Shown one piece after another: positions 20,726-29,829 of a stretch of 40,608 nucleotides of DNA (within the stretch, counting starts at the first letter, position 1; every line of letters begins with the position of its first letter). The notes below the pieces were generated by a model. That model was not told the origin of the DNA. It saw nothing but the letters and a program-made list of their open reading frames with translations, and ran no database searches. This stretch comes from Candidatus Hydrogenedentota bacterium (lineage in GTDB: Bacteria > Hydrogenedentota > Hydrogenedentia > Hydrogenedentales > CAITNO01): assembly GCA_903893795.1 (NCBI GenBank), contig CAITNO010000112.1:1-40608 (forward strand). The letters run 5' to 3'. Both the position numbers and the translations under genes were made by a program.

Positions 20726-20955
20726 TTTTGCTTTCCAGGCCAGCGCGAGGCAGAAGCCTTCGCATCATGGCACAACTTCCGCTGCTCGCCCGGCATGCTG
20801 TTCATGTCGGGCGGCGGATGGGGGCTGTGCCTGAACCCCACGCAACCCCCCTCAAAAATGGAGACGACGAGAGGGCACTTCCGAGTCCTGCGTGACACGG
20901 AAGCAGAGGGATTCGCACTCCTTGATTTGCCAACACAACTCAAGGAGGTACTCAC

Positions 20956-22752
20956 ATGAGTACACAGTCTTATGATGAAGGCAGCGCGACCAACCACGAG
21001 GTAGGCGCACTGCCCGTCGAGAGCACAATGGACGGGGCAACTGACTCGTCCGCCCTCCACGTACCAACCCCTTTGCAGGACACGGCCGACACCGCCGTGC
21101 CGTGCGAGGAGACACTGGCCACACCTGATGTGGCATCCGCCGCAGACCAGGATGATGATGGCCAGAACGATGACCCGGCCAAGGCGGATGTGCAGCCCGA
21201 GCCGACCGTGCCGCAGGGCACGATCGACGGCCCGCCGCCGCGCAATCCAGCAGCTGTCGCGCTGCTGGGCGATGACGGTCAGGACGATGATTCCGAGGTG
21301 AACGCGCTGGAGGCGGCCATGGACCGCACGGCGCAGCGCCACAGCGACGAGGCCGTGGCGGACGAGCCCGAGTGCAGTCCGCTGGAGGGCAAGCTGCCGC
21401 CGTCCACCGAGTTCCCGCTCGCGGCGCTGGGCGGCATGCTGATGTCCTTCGCGCTGGCGCTCCAGGTGCTGACGGGAACGCCCATCGAGCTGTGCGCCGT
21501 CTCCCTGATCGCCTTCGTGAACATCTGCGTGCAGGGGCTGGCGGACGTGCAGTTCATCAGCTCCAAGAAGCAGCTCGGGCTGTACCATCTCATCATCGGG
21601 TCTACCGGGGAGCGTAAGACAAGTGTTACAGATATTTTACGCATTCCATTCGACCGCTTCGAGAAACGCATGGAGAAGACGCTGAAGCAGCTGGTGCAAG
21701 AGTGTGGGGAGGACAAGAACGCCCGGAAGGAAGAGCCGCTCTTGCCGGACATCATCTTCACGGGCAGTACGACACCGGCGCTCTACCATGTGCTGCAAAA
21801 CTGCCTCGGCAGGCTGTGCATGATCACGTCGGAGGCAGGAAGTTTCATCGGTGGTTATAGCATGAAGGCAGATAACTATCTTGAACAGCTTACACAGATG
21901 TCCTGCCTGTTTGACGGTGAGCCGGTGAAGAACTACCGCCGGGGCGACGGCAGAATTCTTGTCAGGGACAAGCGCTTTAGCCTGCTACTCTACGGGCAGT
22001 GGGACATCGTGTGCGGCTTCCTCTCGAACCCGAAGAGCCTTGCACAGGGTTTCATCAGCCGCCTGCTCGTCAGCTACCCGCCAAGCCTCATCGGCAGCCG
22101 CCCGCTGGTGCTGAGGCCTTCGGAAGCCATCGCGACGATGGAGGAGTACGACCGGTGGATGACGGATCTTCTCAACATCCCGCTTGCCCTGGAGGGGGAC
22201 AGCCGGAACGATCTGTGCCCGCCCGCACTGACGATGACGGAGGGCGCCGAGCGAGAGTTTGCAGTGTTCTACGACAAGGTTGAGCAGATGATGGGCAAGT
22301 TCGGGTCTGAGAGTAGCAAGATCTGCATCCTGAATAAATTTCCGCAACACGCCCTGCGCTTGGCCGCCACCCTCCAGATAGCCGAGAACCCGTCGTCTGT
22401 GGTGCTGGACGGGGAGCACATGGAGCGTGGTATTCAGCTAGCTGACTACTACATGAGTGAGGCGCTGCGCCTGTCCACACCCCCGCCGATCTGTGAGCAC
22501 CGCGATTCGGTGGAAGCGTTGATGAACGCACTCACGGACAAGGGTCTTCGGGAATTCGATCGCAGCTGGTGCTACAAGCACGGACCCAACCATCTGCGCG
22601 CGAAGCGCACACTCATGCCAGTCCTCGACTTCCTGGAGGGCATAGGGTGGCTGACCACCACGTCGCTGCCGAAGCGAGCGGGCGTGGCGAAGGCCCGGAC
22701 GATCTACAGGCTGACAACTGGGGCAATGCGGCATTGGAGCATGCGCTCGTAG
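20956..22752 (+). CDS. DUF3987-family ATPase-like replication protein
   Basis: A 598-aa protein with AAGGAGG 7 bases before the ATG. Residues 1-135 are Asp/Glu/Ala/Pro-rich and look disordered. A DUF3987 domain covers about 150-500: a helical lead with two hydrophobic stretches, a P-loop variant GSTGERKTS (Gly215 to Lys221-Thr222-Ser223), FTGSTTPALYHVL, ITSEAGSFIGGY near 293 and LLLYGQWDIV. A C-terminal winged-helix-like end (about 530-598) may bind DNA. DUF3987 usually accompanies or is fused to a primase in phages, plasmids and integrative elements and is thought to be a helicase-like initiation factor; no primase domain is fused here. The next gene, 96 bp downstream, is the zinc ribbon-polymerase chimera. 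Confidence 0.82.
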   Translation: MSTQSYDEGSATNHEVGALPVESTMDGATDSSALHVPTPLQDTADTAVPCEETLATPDVASAADQDDDGQNDDPAKADVQPEPTVPQGTIDGPPPRNPAAVALLGDDGQDDDSEVNALEAAMDRTAQRHSDEAVADEPECSPLEGKLPPSTEFPLAALGGMLMSFALALQVLTGTPIELCAVSLIAFVNICVQGLADVQFISSKKQLGLYHLIIGSTGERKTSVTDILRIPFDRFEKRMEKTLKQLVQECGEDKNARKEEPLLPDIIFTGSTTPALYHVLQNCLGRLCMITSEAGSFIGGYSMKADNYLEQLTQMSCLFDGEPVKNYRRGDGRILVRDKRFSLLLYGQWDIVCGFLSNPKSLAQGFISRLLVSYPPSLIGSRPLVLRPSEAIATMEEYDRWMTDLLNIPLALEGDSRNDLCPPALTMTEGAEREFAVFYDKVEQMMGKFGSESSKICILNKFPQHALRLAATLQIAENPSSVVLDGEHMERGIQLADYYMSEALRLSTPPPICEHRDSVEALMNALTDKGLREFDRSWCYKHGPNHLRAKRTLMPVLDFLEGIGWLTTTSLPKRAGVAKARTIYRLTTGAMRHWSMRS

Positions 22753-22848
22753 TGGCCGCGCGGTGAACATGGCGGGCGGGGACACGGCGTTCCCGCCCGC
22801 CTCAACGCACTCAATCGGCGCTGCAGCGCCTTGGCGGAGATTTACAAA

Positions 22849-23175
22849 ATGGACATCATTCAAGCCCTTTCAGATATGGGGTTCGCGCCAATCGTCCCCG
22901 GCGGTCCAGGAGTGATGCGCGGACCCCGCCCGACGTGCTGTGAGGGAACCGACCGACTGGCCGTGTGGGTGGAAACGAACACGTTCCACTGCAGGCGGTG
23001 TGGCTCCACGGTCCACGACGAAATCGTGGGCACGTGTCGCGAGGCAGATGCGGCCGCAGTCGCCGCGGTTCTGCAGGACTGCATGACGCGGGCGGTTCTG
23101 GAAATGGTCCCCAGTGCGCCGCCGACCAATCTGGTTGAGTGCGGTGTGGGCAAGAACTGGGCGGAGGCGAAGTGA
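22849..23175 (+). CDS. Chimeric small protein: primase-type zinc ribbon joined to a family A DNA polymerase tail
   Basis: A 108-aa frame. Residues 1-53 read like a primase zinc ribbon (CC at 32-33, DRLAVW, then FHCRRCG). Residues 54-108, starting TVHDEI, align without gaps to the last 55 residues of the polymerase encoded at 37875-40608; I count 32 identities (58 percent), including the shared end NWAEAK. TVHD is polymerase motif C, so the join lies exactly before the catalytic aspartate motif, and motifs A and B are missing. It cannot polymerise DNA. The start at 22849 has GGAG about 9 bases upstream; the TTG at 22831 is less likely. It looks like an in-frame internal deletion of a diverged zinc ribbon-TOPRIM-polymerase gene, either a remnant or a kept small protein. 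Confidence 0.7.
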   Translation: MDIIQALSDMGFAPIVPGGPGVMRGPRPTCCEGTDRLAVWVETNTFHCRRCGSTVHDEIVGTCREADAAAVAAVLQDCMTRAVLEMVPSAPPTNLVECGVGKNWAEAK

Positions 23176-23250
23176 CATTCGCGGATGTTGCAGGGCGGTG
23201 TCCGGTGTGCGTCGGACACTGCCCAGCGCCCCTGTGTGGCCATGGGGGAC

Positions 23251-23491
23251 CAAAACCCGCAGACATTCGCGAAACCCGCCGCAGTGCGGCGCCCGGCAAG
23301 TCACGGTGGCACAGGCAGTTGCAACAAAAGACCGCAAAGACCGCAAAAACGCTTTCTGTGCACCTTGGCAGGTGAACTGGCGAGCAGCCTTTTTTTTTGC
23401 GGGTTTTGCGGGTTTTGTTAGAACCCGATGGTTCCCTTCGACTTCCAACCCGCGACGTTTCCGCGGTTTTTGCGATGGTTGGCGGGCTTTG
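23251..23491. repeat. Nonamer-repeat element 1: two ~100-bp units facing each other
   Basis: Forward unit 23251-23351: an A-box of CAAACCCG-like 9-bp words (23251-23291), about 28 bases, then a B-box with CAAAGACCG words (23319-23351). Reverse unit 23391-23491: B-box 23391-23420 and A-box 23450-23491. The two B-boxes face each other across 39 bases. The same arrangement, with 70-75 percent matching A-boxes, occurs at 29830-30183. It fills the space between the convergent chimera and hsdM genes (23176-23769), where I see no gene. Confidence 0.75.
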
Positions 23492-23769
23492 TCCTGCCCC
23501 CGCCGCCGGTTGGCCTGTGAGCACCGGCGTACCACCTTGTCGGCGGTCTCCACGTGGCGTTCTGGGCACATGAGTGGAAAATACTTGGCGCAACTACGAC
23601 ACCCGTCTGGGGCATCCCCCGGGCGGGTGTGGCGCGAATCGCTGCGAGCATGCTGGAACAGGGGCTCGAACTGCGGAGTCTTCTCACGAAAAAAAGGTCC
23701 GGGCGGCCACGGTGGACAAGAATCCCTTTGTGACCGAATGCAAATGAGGTCGCCACACAATGCAGAGAG

Positions 23770-25263
23770 CTACTCCTTCTTCGTCTGAAGCCGTGCGGCG
23801 ATTTTGGTGAACTGCTCCAGCGCCGTTTCGAGGTCGTCGGCGATCTCCTGGGCGATGATGTCGGGCGCGGGCAGGGAGTCGGTGTCCGTGAGGCTCTTGT
23901 CCTTCATCCAGAACAGGTCGAGGCTGAGCTTGTCGCGTTTCAGTAGTTCCTCGTAGTCGTAGCAGCGCCAGCGGCCTTCGGGGGTGTCCTCACTCCATGT
24001 GGGCTTGCGCGTGTGGAGCTTGCCGGGCTTGTAGCAGGCGACGAATTCATCGAAGTCCGAACGCTGGATGGGCGACTGCTTCTGGGTGAAGTGCATGTTG
24101 GTGCGCAGGTCGTAGACCCACAGTTTGTCGGTCCACGCCTTCGCGCGGCCTTCCTTCTTCTCGAAGAAGATCACGTTGGCCTTGACCCCCGGCGAGTACC
24201 AGATGCCGGTGGGCAATCGAAGCAGCGTGTGCACCCGGCACTTCTGGAGCAGATTGCGCCGCACCTTCTCGCCCGCACCGCCCTCGAAAAGCACGTTGTC
24301 CGGCACGACCACCGCGGCGCGTCCATCAATCTTCAACAGGGTGTAGATGTGCTGCACGAAGTTGAGCTGCTTGTTGCTGGTCGATGTCCAGAAGTCCTCG
24401 CGCACGATGACCTGGTCGTCCTTCTCCGTGTCGCCTTCCTCGTTGACGAACAGCAGGTTCTGCTTCTTTCCGAACGGCGGATTGGCAAGGACCATGGTGT
24501 ATTCCCTGCTCCACGGGGCCGCCAGGCTGTCGTGTCCGGAGTGGACGACCACCCGGTCCCCGCCGATGCCGTGCAGGTAGAGATTCATGGCGCACATGCG
24601 GCCCACCTTGGGCGAGAGTTCCATGGCCTCGACCAGTTCTTCGCGGAGCGCACGCTTCTCGTCGCGGTCCAGTTGTTTCTCGAACTTGGCGAGCACGTGG
24701 CTGTAGGCGGCGCAGAGGAATCCGCCGGTCCCTGCCGCCGGGTCGCAGATCCGGTCCTGCGGCGTGGGTTGCTCCACCTCGCACATGGTCTGGATGACCG
24801 GGCGCGGCGTGAAGTGCTGGCCCGCCCCGCGCGCGGACTCCGACGCCGAGCGCTGCATCAGCTCCTCGTAGATGGTTCCCTTCACGTCTACGGGCAGGCT
24901 GAGCCAGTCCACCTTGTCGATGAGGTTCACGATGAGCTGCTTGAGCAGGGCGGGGTTGTGTATCTCGCACCGTGCGCTCTTGAAGATGACGCCGAGCATG
25001 CCCGGCTTGAAGGACAGCTTTTCGAGAATGTCGCGGTACTTGTCCTCCAGCGGCGCACCGTCGAGCGGTAAAAGCGCCTTCCACCCCAGTTCGGCCGGCA
25101 CGATGGGGGCCTTGTTGTGCGGCGGCTCGGTCAGTTGATCTGCCATCTTGAGGAAGAGCAGGAGCGTCAGTTGCTCCACGTATTCGAAACAGGAGAGCCC
25201 GGCGTCCTGCAACACGCCCGCGTAGCTCCATGCCCGTTTGCCAATCTGTGAGGAGTCCATCAT
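23770..25263 (-). CDS. hsdM: Type I restriction-modification system, methyltransferase subunit HsdM
   Basis: A 497-aa N6-adenine methyltransferase. N-terminal helical domain (about 10-140), then the catalytic domain with motif I DPAAGTGGF (Asp174) for S-adenosylmethionine and motif IV NPPFG (Asn261) for the flipped adenine. Segment GQHFTPRPVIQTM precedes motif I as in other HsdM proteins. Two HsdM with one HsdS form the trimeric methylase that protects host DNA; adding HsdR makes the nuclease. Its ATG overlaps the hsdS stop codon (ATGA), so translation is coupled. Third gene of the operon. The coding region is intact. Confidence 0.96.
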   Translation of the reverse strand: MMDSSQIGKRAWSYAGVLQDAGLSCFEYVEQLTLLLFLKMADQLTEPPHNKAPIVPAELGWKALLPLDGAPLEDKYRDILEKLSFKPGMLGVIFKSARCEIHNPALLKQLIVNLIDKVDWLSLPVDVKGTIYEELMQRSASESARGAGQHFTPRPVIQTMCEVEQPTPQDRICDPAAGTGGFLCAAYSHVLAKFEKQLDRDEKRALREELVEAMELSPKVGRMCAMNLYLHGIGGDRVVVHSGHDSLAAPWSREYTMVLANPPFGKKQNLLFVNEEGDTEKDDQVIVREDFWTSTSNKQLNFVQHIYTLLKIDGRAAVVVPDNVLFEGGAGEKVRRNLLQKCRVHTLLRLPTGIWYSPGVKANVIFFEKKEGRAKAWTDKLWVYDLRTNMHFTQKQSPIQRSDFDEFVACYKPGKLHTRKPTWSEDTPEGRWRCYDYEELLKRDKLSLDLFWMKDKSLTDTDSLPAPDIIAQEIADDLETALEQFTKIAARLQTKKE

Positions 25264-26879
25264 CCTTGAGCATCCTTTTTCTTTCGTCCGCGCCGTGCTG
25301 TGTGTGAACTCTTCGCTGATTTGCCATTCCGTTTCGCAGTGGCCGCATCACGGGTACTCTGTTCGCGCCCCGTGGCAATGCTTTTGATGAGTTCCGAGGC
25401 TGGTTCGTCGTTGGGATCCTGTGGCACGAGTTGGCCGGTGAAAGCGTGGCGCAAAAGCGATTGCCGCAAGGCACCGGCGCTCGTTGATTTGGTATCGAGA
25501 CCGGCTTCGAGGTGGTCAATGCCGGATAACTGATCTTCGGCAACCTCAACAATGGCTTCTTGTTCAAGGAAAGGCGGCAGCGGGAAGGTGAATCCAGCTA
25601 ACTTTGTCCCATTGACGTTCGCCTGTCCAACCGTCTGGTTGACGACATCCCTGATCCATGCTCGCCCCAAGCCGCCATTGATGGCATACATGAGAAACTG
25701 AGGAAGCAGGAGATTTGTGAGACGAACACGAATCAGGTATGAGGCAAAGGAGCAAGGGCTTGGCGTTCCGTTGTAGAGCCCAGTCTTACCAACCAGTTCG
25801 GCACTGTTTGTACGATTGAAAAGGAGATCGCCCGATGACAGCAAGAGACTGGGAAACTCCTCGTGCTCTGAAGGAAGGTATTTCAAATCATCAAGTACGA
25901 GACTACCATTCGACCGCAAGTTCCCCATTCGCAAGACTGGGACACCCCGTGCATCCTCGCTCGCTTTTGCCGAGCTACCATATTGGATGATGGTACTACA
26001 CTGATCCACCGTCGCCCAACACCAGCCTTCCGGCAACCCCCGCAACTTGGTTGTGTCGGGAGCAACGGGCTCATCGTATCTCGCCTTCCAGTTCTTTGGG
26101 GGCGCTTGGTCCTTCTCTTTGAACTTGCGGAGCTGATCCTCTTCCCAACGGCGACGACGTTCGGCGAGGATGCGTTTCAGGAGTTCGGAAGCAGGCTCAA
26201 TCTGCGGATGCTGTTCGCGCCATTCTGTGGTGAGCGTCCCCTCCACCGCCGCCTTCAACAGCGACGCACGAAAGAGCTTCAGTTTCTCCCTGACCCGCAC
26301 AAGCGCAGCCACGCCCGCATCAAGGTCGGAAAGGAGTTCATCTAGAGTGTCAGTTATACGGATTTGTTCCTTGCTGGGCGGGAGAAGCAAAGGCACAGTC
26401 CCTGACAGGGGTTCCGCCGAGATGCTTGCCTGGTTGACATGGTTGACGCACCGATGCCTAAAATAACCGCTCATCCAAAGAAAATGAAGTTGGCGGGCGA
26501 CGAAAGCAGGATCCAACCCGTCCTCCAGTTGAATGCGAGTCATGTGATTCGAGTAGGCGAGCCGCCTGTCAATGAGAATTGCAGTGGTCTTCCCAATCAA
26601 TTCGGGGCTGTTTGTGTTGTTGAAAATGACGTCGCCTTTCGTCAACTCCCGTGGAACGCCGCCCTCGACATACTTCAGAACGTCAAGATTTAGTTGGCCC
26701 TCGCGGTCGATGTTCATTGGGCGAATGTGCGGTGTGCCTCGCTGTTCTTGATTGTGGTCCCCCGAAGGGAAACCAGATGCGACAAGGCGAGCGACCTGAG
26801 CGATGGATACTGTCTGCCAGCCTTGTGGGATATCTTTTGTGGGCAGGGGGTAGTGGTCGAGAATGAATTTCTGATTCAT
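25260..26879 (-). CDS. hsdS: Type I restriction-modification system, specificity subunit HsdS
   Basis: A 539-aa protein with two half-repeats. TRD1 about residues 18-175, ending LLLPPSKEQIRITDTLDELL with a helical spacer to about 270; TRD2 about 280-450, ending FPLPPFLEQEAIVEVAEDQL with a second helical spacer. The two target recognition domains read the two halves of a split DNA site, the helices set the gap. The last 30 residues are Lys/Arg/Ser-rich and outside the usual fold. The ATG overlaps the hsdR stop by four bases. Its base composition is visibly more AT-rich than hsdR and hsdM, common for hsdS, whose recognition domains are exchanged between strains. The recognised sequence cannot be predicted by eye. 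Confidence 0.95.
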   Translation of the reverse strand: MNQKFILDHYPLPTKDIPQGWQTVSIAQVARLVASGFPSGDHNQEQRGTPHIRPMNIDREGQLNLDVLKYVEGGVPRELTKGDVIFNNTNSPELIGKTTAILIDRRLAYSNHMTRIQLEDGLDPAFVARQLHFLWMSGYFRHRCVNHVNQASISAEPLSGTVPLLLPPSKEQIRITDTLDELLSDLDAGVAALVRVREKLKLFRASLLKAAVEGTLTTEWREQHPQIEPASELLKRILAERRRRWEEDQLRKFKEKDQAPPKNWKARYDEPVAPDTTKLRGLPEGWCWATVDQCSTIIQYGSSAKASEDARGVPVLRMGNLRSNGSLVLDDLKYLPSEHEEFPSLLLSSGDLLFNRTNSAELVGKTGLYNGTPSPCSFASYLIRVRLTNLLLPQFLMYAINGGLGRAWIRDVVNQTVGQANVNGTKLAGFTFPLPPFLEQEAIVEVAEDQLSGIDHLEAGLDTKSTSAGALRQSLLRHAFTGQLVPQDPNDEPASELIKSIATGREQSTRDAATAKRNGKSAKSSHTARRGRKKKDAQG

Positions 26880-29719
26880 GCCACCAGCCGCTCATTGAGT
26901 TCCGCCATGAGGGGCTGGAGTTGGGCACCAAACAGGGCGTGCGCCCGGCCCAAGCTGCCGTGCTGGCCGAACCAGCCGTCCTCGAAGTCCTGCGGCTCAA
27001 TGCTGAGGCTGTTGGCGATGTGCTCGGCCATGCGGTCGAGCCACTCCCGTTGTTCGGGAGTGAACGCGTTGTCGGCGTCCCGTTCCGCCAGCCAGGATTG
27101 GTAGCGCTCCCGAAGCTCCTCTCGGTAGGGCATGAGGGTGAAAGTGGGGGTCAGTGCATGGCGCACGAGACTCACCAGATCGGTCAGCACTTCCCCGCCG
27201 ACGCCTTTCACGGCCTTACTCTCGACGGCCTGGAAGGCGCGCCAGAGCTGGGTCGGCGTGGCCGCGACGGGCGGCACGGCGAGCGCGTCGCGCAATTGCC
27301 GGAGATCCTTCAAGGTGAGCTTGAGCGGGCGCGTTCCGGCGTAGAGCACCTGCAGCGCCGTGAGTTCGGCGCGGTGTTCCCCGATCCACTGGCGGAAATC
27401 CTGCACCTTGCTCTGGGCTTTCTCAACGGCGGCGGCGTCGAATCCGGCGTACAGCACATCGTCGATGCTGTGCCGGTCAACGACCTGCTCGTTCTGCTGG
27501 CGGATTTCGAGGAGACGGCGGCGGAAAGCAGGCTTGAGGATCGGCGTAACGGCCTCCTGTGCCAGCGTCTCCGCGGCGGCTTTGACCTGCTCTTCGGTCG
27601 GTTCCCCCGTGACGCAGAACTGCGCCTTCGCCGCCTCGATCTGCGCATCGGGGTCGATGGCATTCAGCAGGTTCTGGGCAATGGTGGGTAGGGAGACGCC
27701 CCCCGCAAGCTCCCGCAATTCTATGACCTGGCCGGGGGTGAGTCCCCGGTTCACGCGCGAGAGGCGTCCGGCCAGCGTGGAAAGCGCGTCGGGGTCCACT
27801 CCGCCCTGGGCCACGTATTCCAGTATTTGCTGAAAGCTTGCGGACGGCGTGCGGTTCAGGGTCTGGCACTCCGTCTTGTCCTGCTCGCAGACGCCTACCG
27901 CGTCCACGATGATGAAGCGCTCCTTGCCGGTGGCGCTGGGCGTCACCGTGCGCAGCTTGTCCGGCGAGATGACGCGCACACCGCGCCCCTTCATCTGCTC
28001 GAAGAACCCGGCGGACTTCACGTTGCGCAGGAAGAACACGCACTCGATGGGCTTCACGTCTGTGCCGGTGGAGATCATGTCCACTGTGACGGCGATGCGC
28101 GGAAAGAAGCTGTTGCGGAAATGCGCGAGGATCTCATCGGGCGTGAGGCTGGAGGTCTTGACCCATTCGACGGCCTCGGATTGCGTGCCGTCCTCGTTCG
28201 TCACCGTCTTGGTCACTTTCGTGAAGCCGGTGCGGTAGGTGATCTTCTGGCAGAAATCGTTTCCCTCGCCGAACTCCTCGCGAACGAAGCGCACGATGTC
28301 GTCGGCGTGGGAGTCGTCCTTGGCGAAGACGAGCGTCTTCGGGACTTCGGCGCGGCCCGGGAAGGCATCGGGCAGCACCCTGTCGCGGAACTGCTGCAGG
28401 ACGGTGCGAATCTGGCTTTCGGACACCACGTCGTTGTCGAGCTGGTTCGCGGTGTAGGTGAGGTCCTGGTTGAGCATCTCCAGCCGCTCGCGCCGGGTGA
28501 GCTTGTGGCGCTTCTCGACAAAGACACCCGTGTCGCCCGCAACGATGGTCGCGCCCTGTTCCGTGATGCGGGTCCGAATGCGGTAGACGTCAAAGTCGGC
28601 ATTGACGCCATCCGCCACGGCTTCGGCGTGGCCGTACTGCATCACGAGGTTCTGATTGAAGAAGCCGATGGTCTTTCCGGCGGGTGTCGCGGAGAGGCCG
28701 ATCAGGAACGCGTCGAAATACAGCACCACCTGCCCCCACAATTCATAGATGGAGCGGTGGCACTCGTCCACGATGACGAAATCGAAGAACTCGGGAGGGA
28801 TGCCGGGGTTGTAGACCACATCCGGGGGCTTGGCCTGCCAGGGTTTCGCGGTGTCGAATGCGGAGCCCTCTTCGTTGCCCGCATCGAACTCAGCTTCGCC
28901 CTTGAGCATCGAGTAAAGCCGCTGGACGGTGGTGATGACGATTTTCGTGGCGGGGTTGATGGAGTTTGTCTTGAGTCGCTGGACCGTGTAGAGCGTCGGG
29001 AACTTGCGCGGGTCGTCGGGCGGCGTGAAATTGGCGAATTCGTCCTCGGCCTGCTTGCCGAGGTTGGCCCGGTCAACGAGAAAGAGGATGCGCTTTGCCC
29101 CTCCGAACTTCAGCAGGCGGTAGGCGATGTTGACGGCGGTGAATGTCTTGCCGGAGCCTGTCGCCATTTGAATCAGCGCGCGCGGCCTGGCTGTCGCGAA
29201 GGACCCGTCCAGATTGCGAATTGCGGCCGTCTGCACGCGCCACAGCCCGGCGTCATCAAGAGCTGGAAGTTGCCGCAGCCGCCCCCGAAGCTGGTCGGGC
29301 TGCGAGACCCACTCCGCAAGCGTCTCTGGACGCGGGAAGTTGAACACCTGACGGCTGCGGGGAACAGGGTCCAACCCATTGGTGAAGAAAGTCACTTCCC
29401 CGTTGGACTCGAAAAGAAACGGCAACGGGCGCTTGTGCGCGGGAAGGTTGTCCGGCAGACCGGCGGCGTACTTGGCCGACTGGGCCTCGACGCCCGAGAG
29501 GGTGCCCTCGGCCTTCGCCTCGACAGCGCCGATGGCCTTGCGGTCGAGATAGAGCAGGTAGTCCGCGAAGCCAAAACCCTGCTTCATGGGAAACTCGCGC
29601 ACGGCAATTCCCCGGCCAGCGGTGAGGTCGAGTTCATTTCGGCTCTGCACGAGCCACCCCGCTGCAATCAGATCGGCGTCAATTTCGCGCCGCGCTAGCT
29701 GTTCCGGTGTTTCCGACAT
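26876..29719 (-). CDS. hsdR: Type I restriction-modification system, endonuclease/translocase subunit HsdR
   Basis: A 947-aa protein. N-terminal PD-(D/E)xK nuclease: Asp53, then Glu67-Ala-Lys69 (GAVEAKAEG). SF2 helicase motor: Walker A MATGSGKT (Lys191-Thr192), DECH box at 318-321, later LSATPAGKT and KGRGVR with the arginine finger region. The end (about 650-947) resembles the EcoEI-type R C-terminal domain. The enzyme pulls DNA past the bound complex using ATP and cuts unmodified DNA at a distance. The start at 29719 (MSETPEQLAR) was chosen by family likeness; a GTG at 29734 is possible. First gene of the reverse-strand operon; both following genes overlap by ATGA. Intact motifs suggest an active system. 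Confidence 0.95.
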   Translation of the reverse strand: MSETPEQLARREIDADLIAAGWLVQSRNELDLTAGRGIAVREFPMKQGFGFADYLLYLDRKAIGAVEAKAEGTLSGVEAQSAKYAAGLPDNLPAHKRPLPFLFESNGEVTFFTNGLDPVPRSRQVFNFPRPETLAEWVSQPDQLRGRLRQLPALDDAGLWRVQTAAIRNLDGSFATARPRALIQMATGSGKTFTAVNIAYRLLKFGGAKRILFLVDRANLGKQAEDEFANFTPPDDPRKFPTLYTVQRLKTNSINPATKIVITTVQRLYSMLKGEAEFDAGNEEGSAFDTAKPWQAKPPDVVYNPGIPPEFFDFVIVDECHRSIYELWGQVVLYFDAFLIGLSATPAGKTIGFFNQNLVMQYGHAEAVADGVNADFDVYRIRTRITEQGATIVAGDTGVFVEKRHKLTRRERLEMLNQDLTYTANQLDNDVVSESQIRTVLQQFRDRVLPDAFPGRAEVPKTLVFAKDDSHADDIVRFVREEFGEGNDFCQKITYRTGFTKVTKTVTNEDGTQSEAVEWVKTSSLTPDEILAHFRNSFFPRIAVTVDMISTGTDVKPIECVFFLRNVKSAGFFEQMKGRGVRVISPDKLRTVTPSATGKERFIIVDAVGVCEQDKTECQTLNRTPSASFQQILEYVAQGGVDPDALSTLAGRLSRVNRGLTPGQVIELRELAGGVSLPTIAQNLLNAIDPDAQIEAAKAQFCVTGEPTEEQVKAAAETLAQEAVTPILKPAFRRRLLEIRQQNEQVVDRHSIDDVLYAGFDAAAVEKAQSKVQDFRQWIGEHRAELTALQVLYAGTRPLKLTLKDLRQLRDALAVPPVAATPTQLWRAFQAVESKAVKGVGGEVLTDLVSLVRHALTPTFTLMPYREELRERYQSWLAERDADNAFTPEQREWLDRMAEHIANSLSIEPQDFEDGWFGQHGSLGRAHALFGAQLQPLMAELNERLVA

Positions 29720-29829
29720 GTCTATTCCGCGCACCCCATTAGGTCAAATCGGACCAATCTCCACCACTCTTTGGCTGTGGGGAGCATTCTACTGTGCAGA
29801 CACCTTCAACTCAACTGGGGCCGGGCGCG

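Noticed and set aside
20648..20959. A 103-codon frame before the DUF3987 gene
   Set aside because: It crosses the 19-bp inverted repeat, lacks a ribosome site and has no domain-like pattern.
23251..23491. CRISPR array
   Set aside because: The repeats are degenerate 9-mers in facing orientation without equal-length direct repeats and unique spacers, and no cas gene is in the window.
27827..29698. A 623-codon open frame antisense to hsdR (similar long frames oppose the porin and the glycosidase)
   Set aside because: Shadow frames caused by codon bias; composition is not protein-like and the opposite strands carry intact known families.
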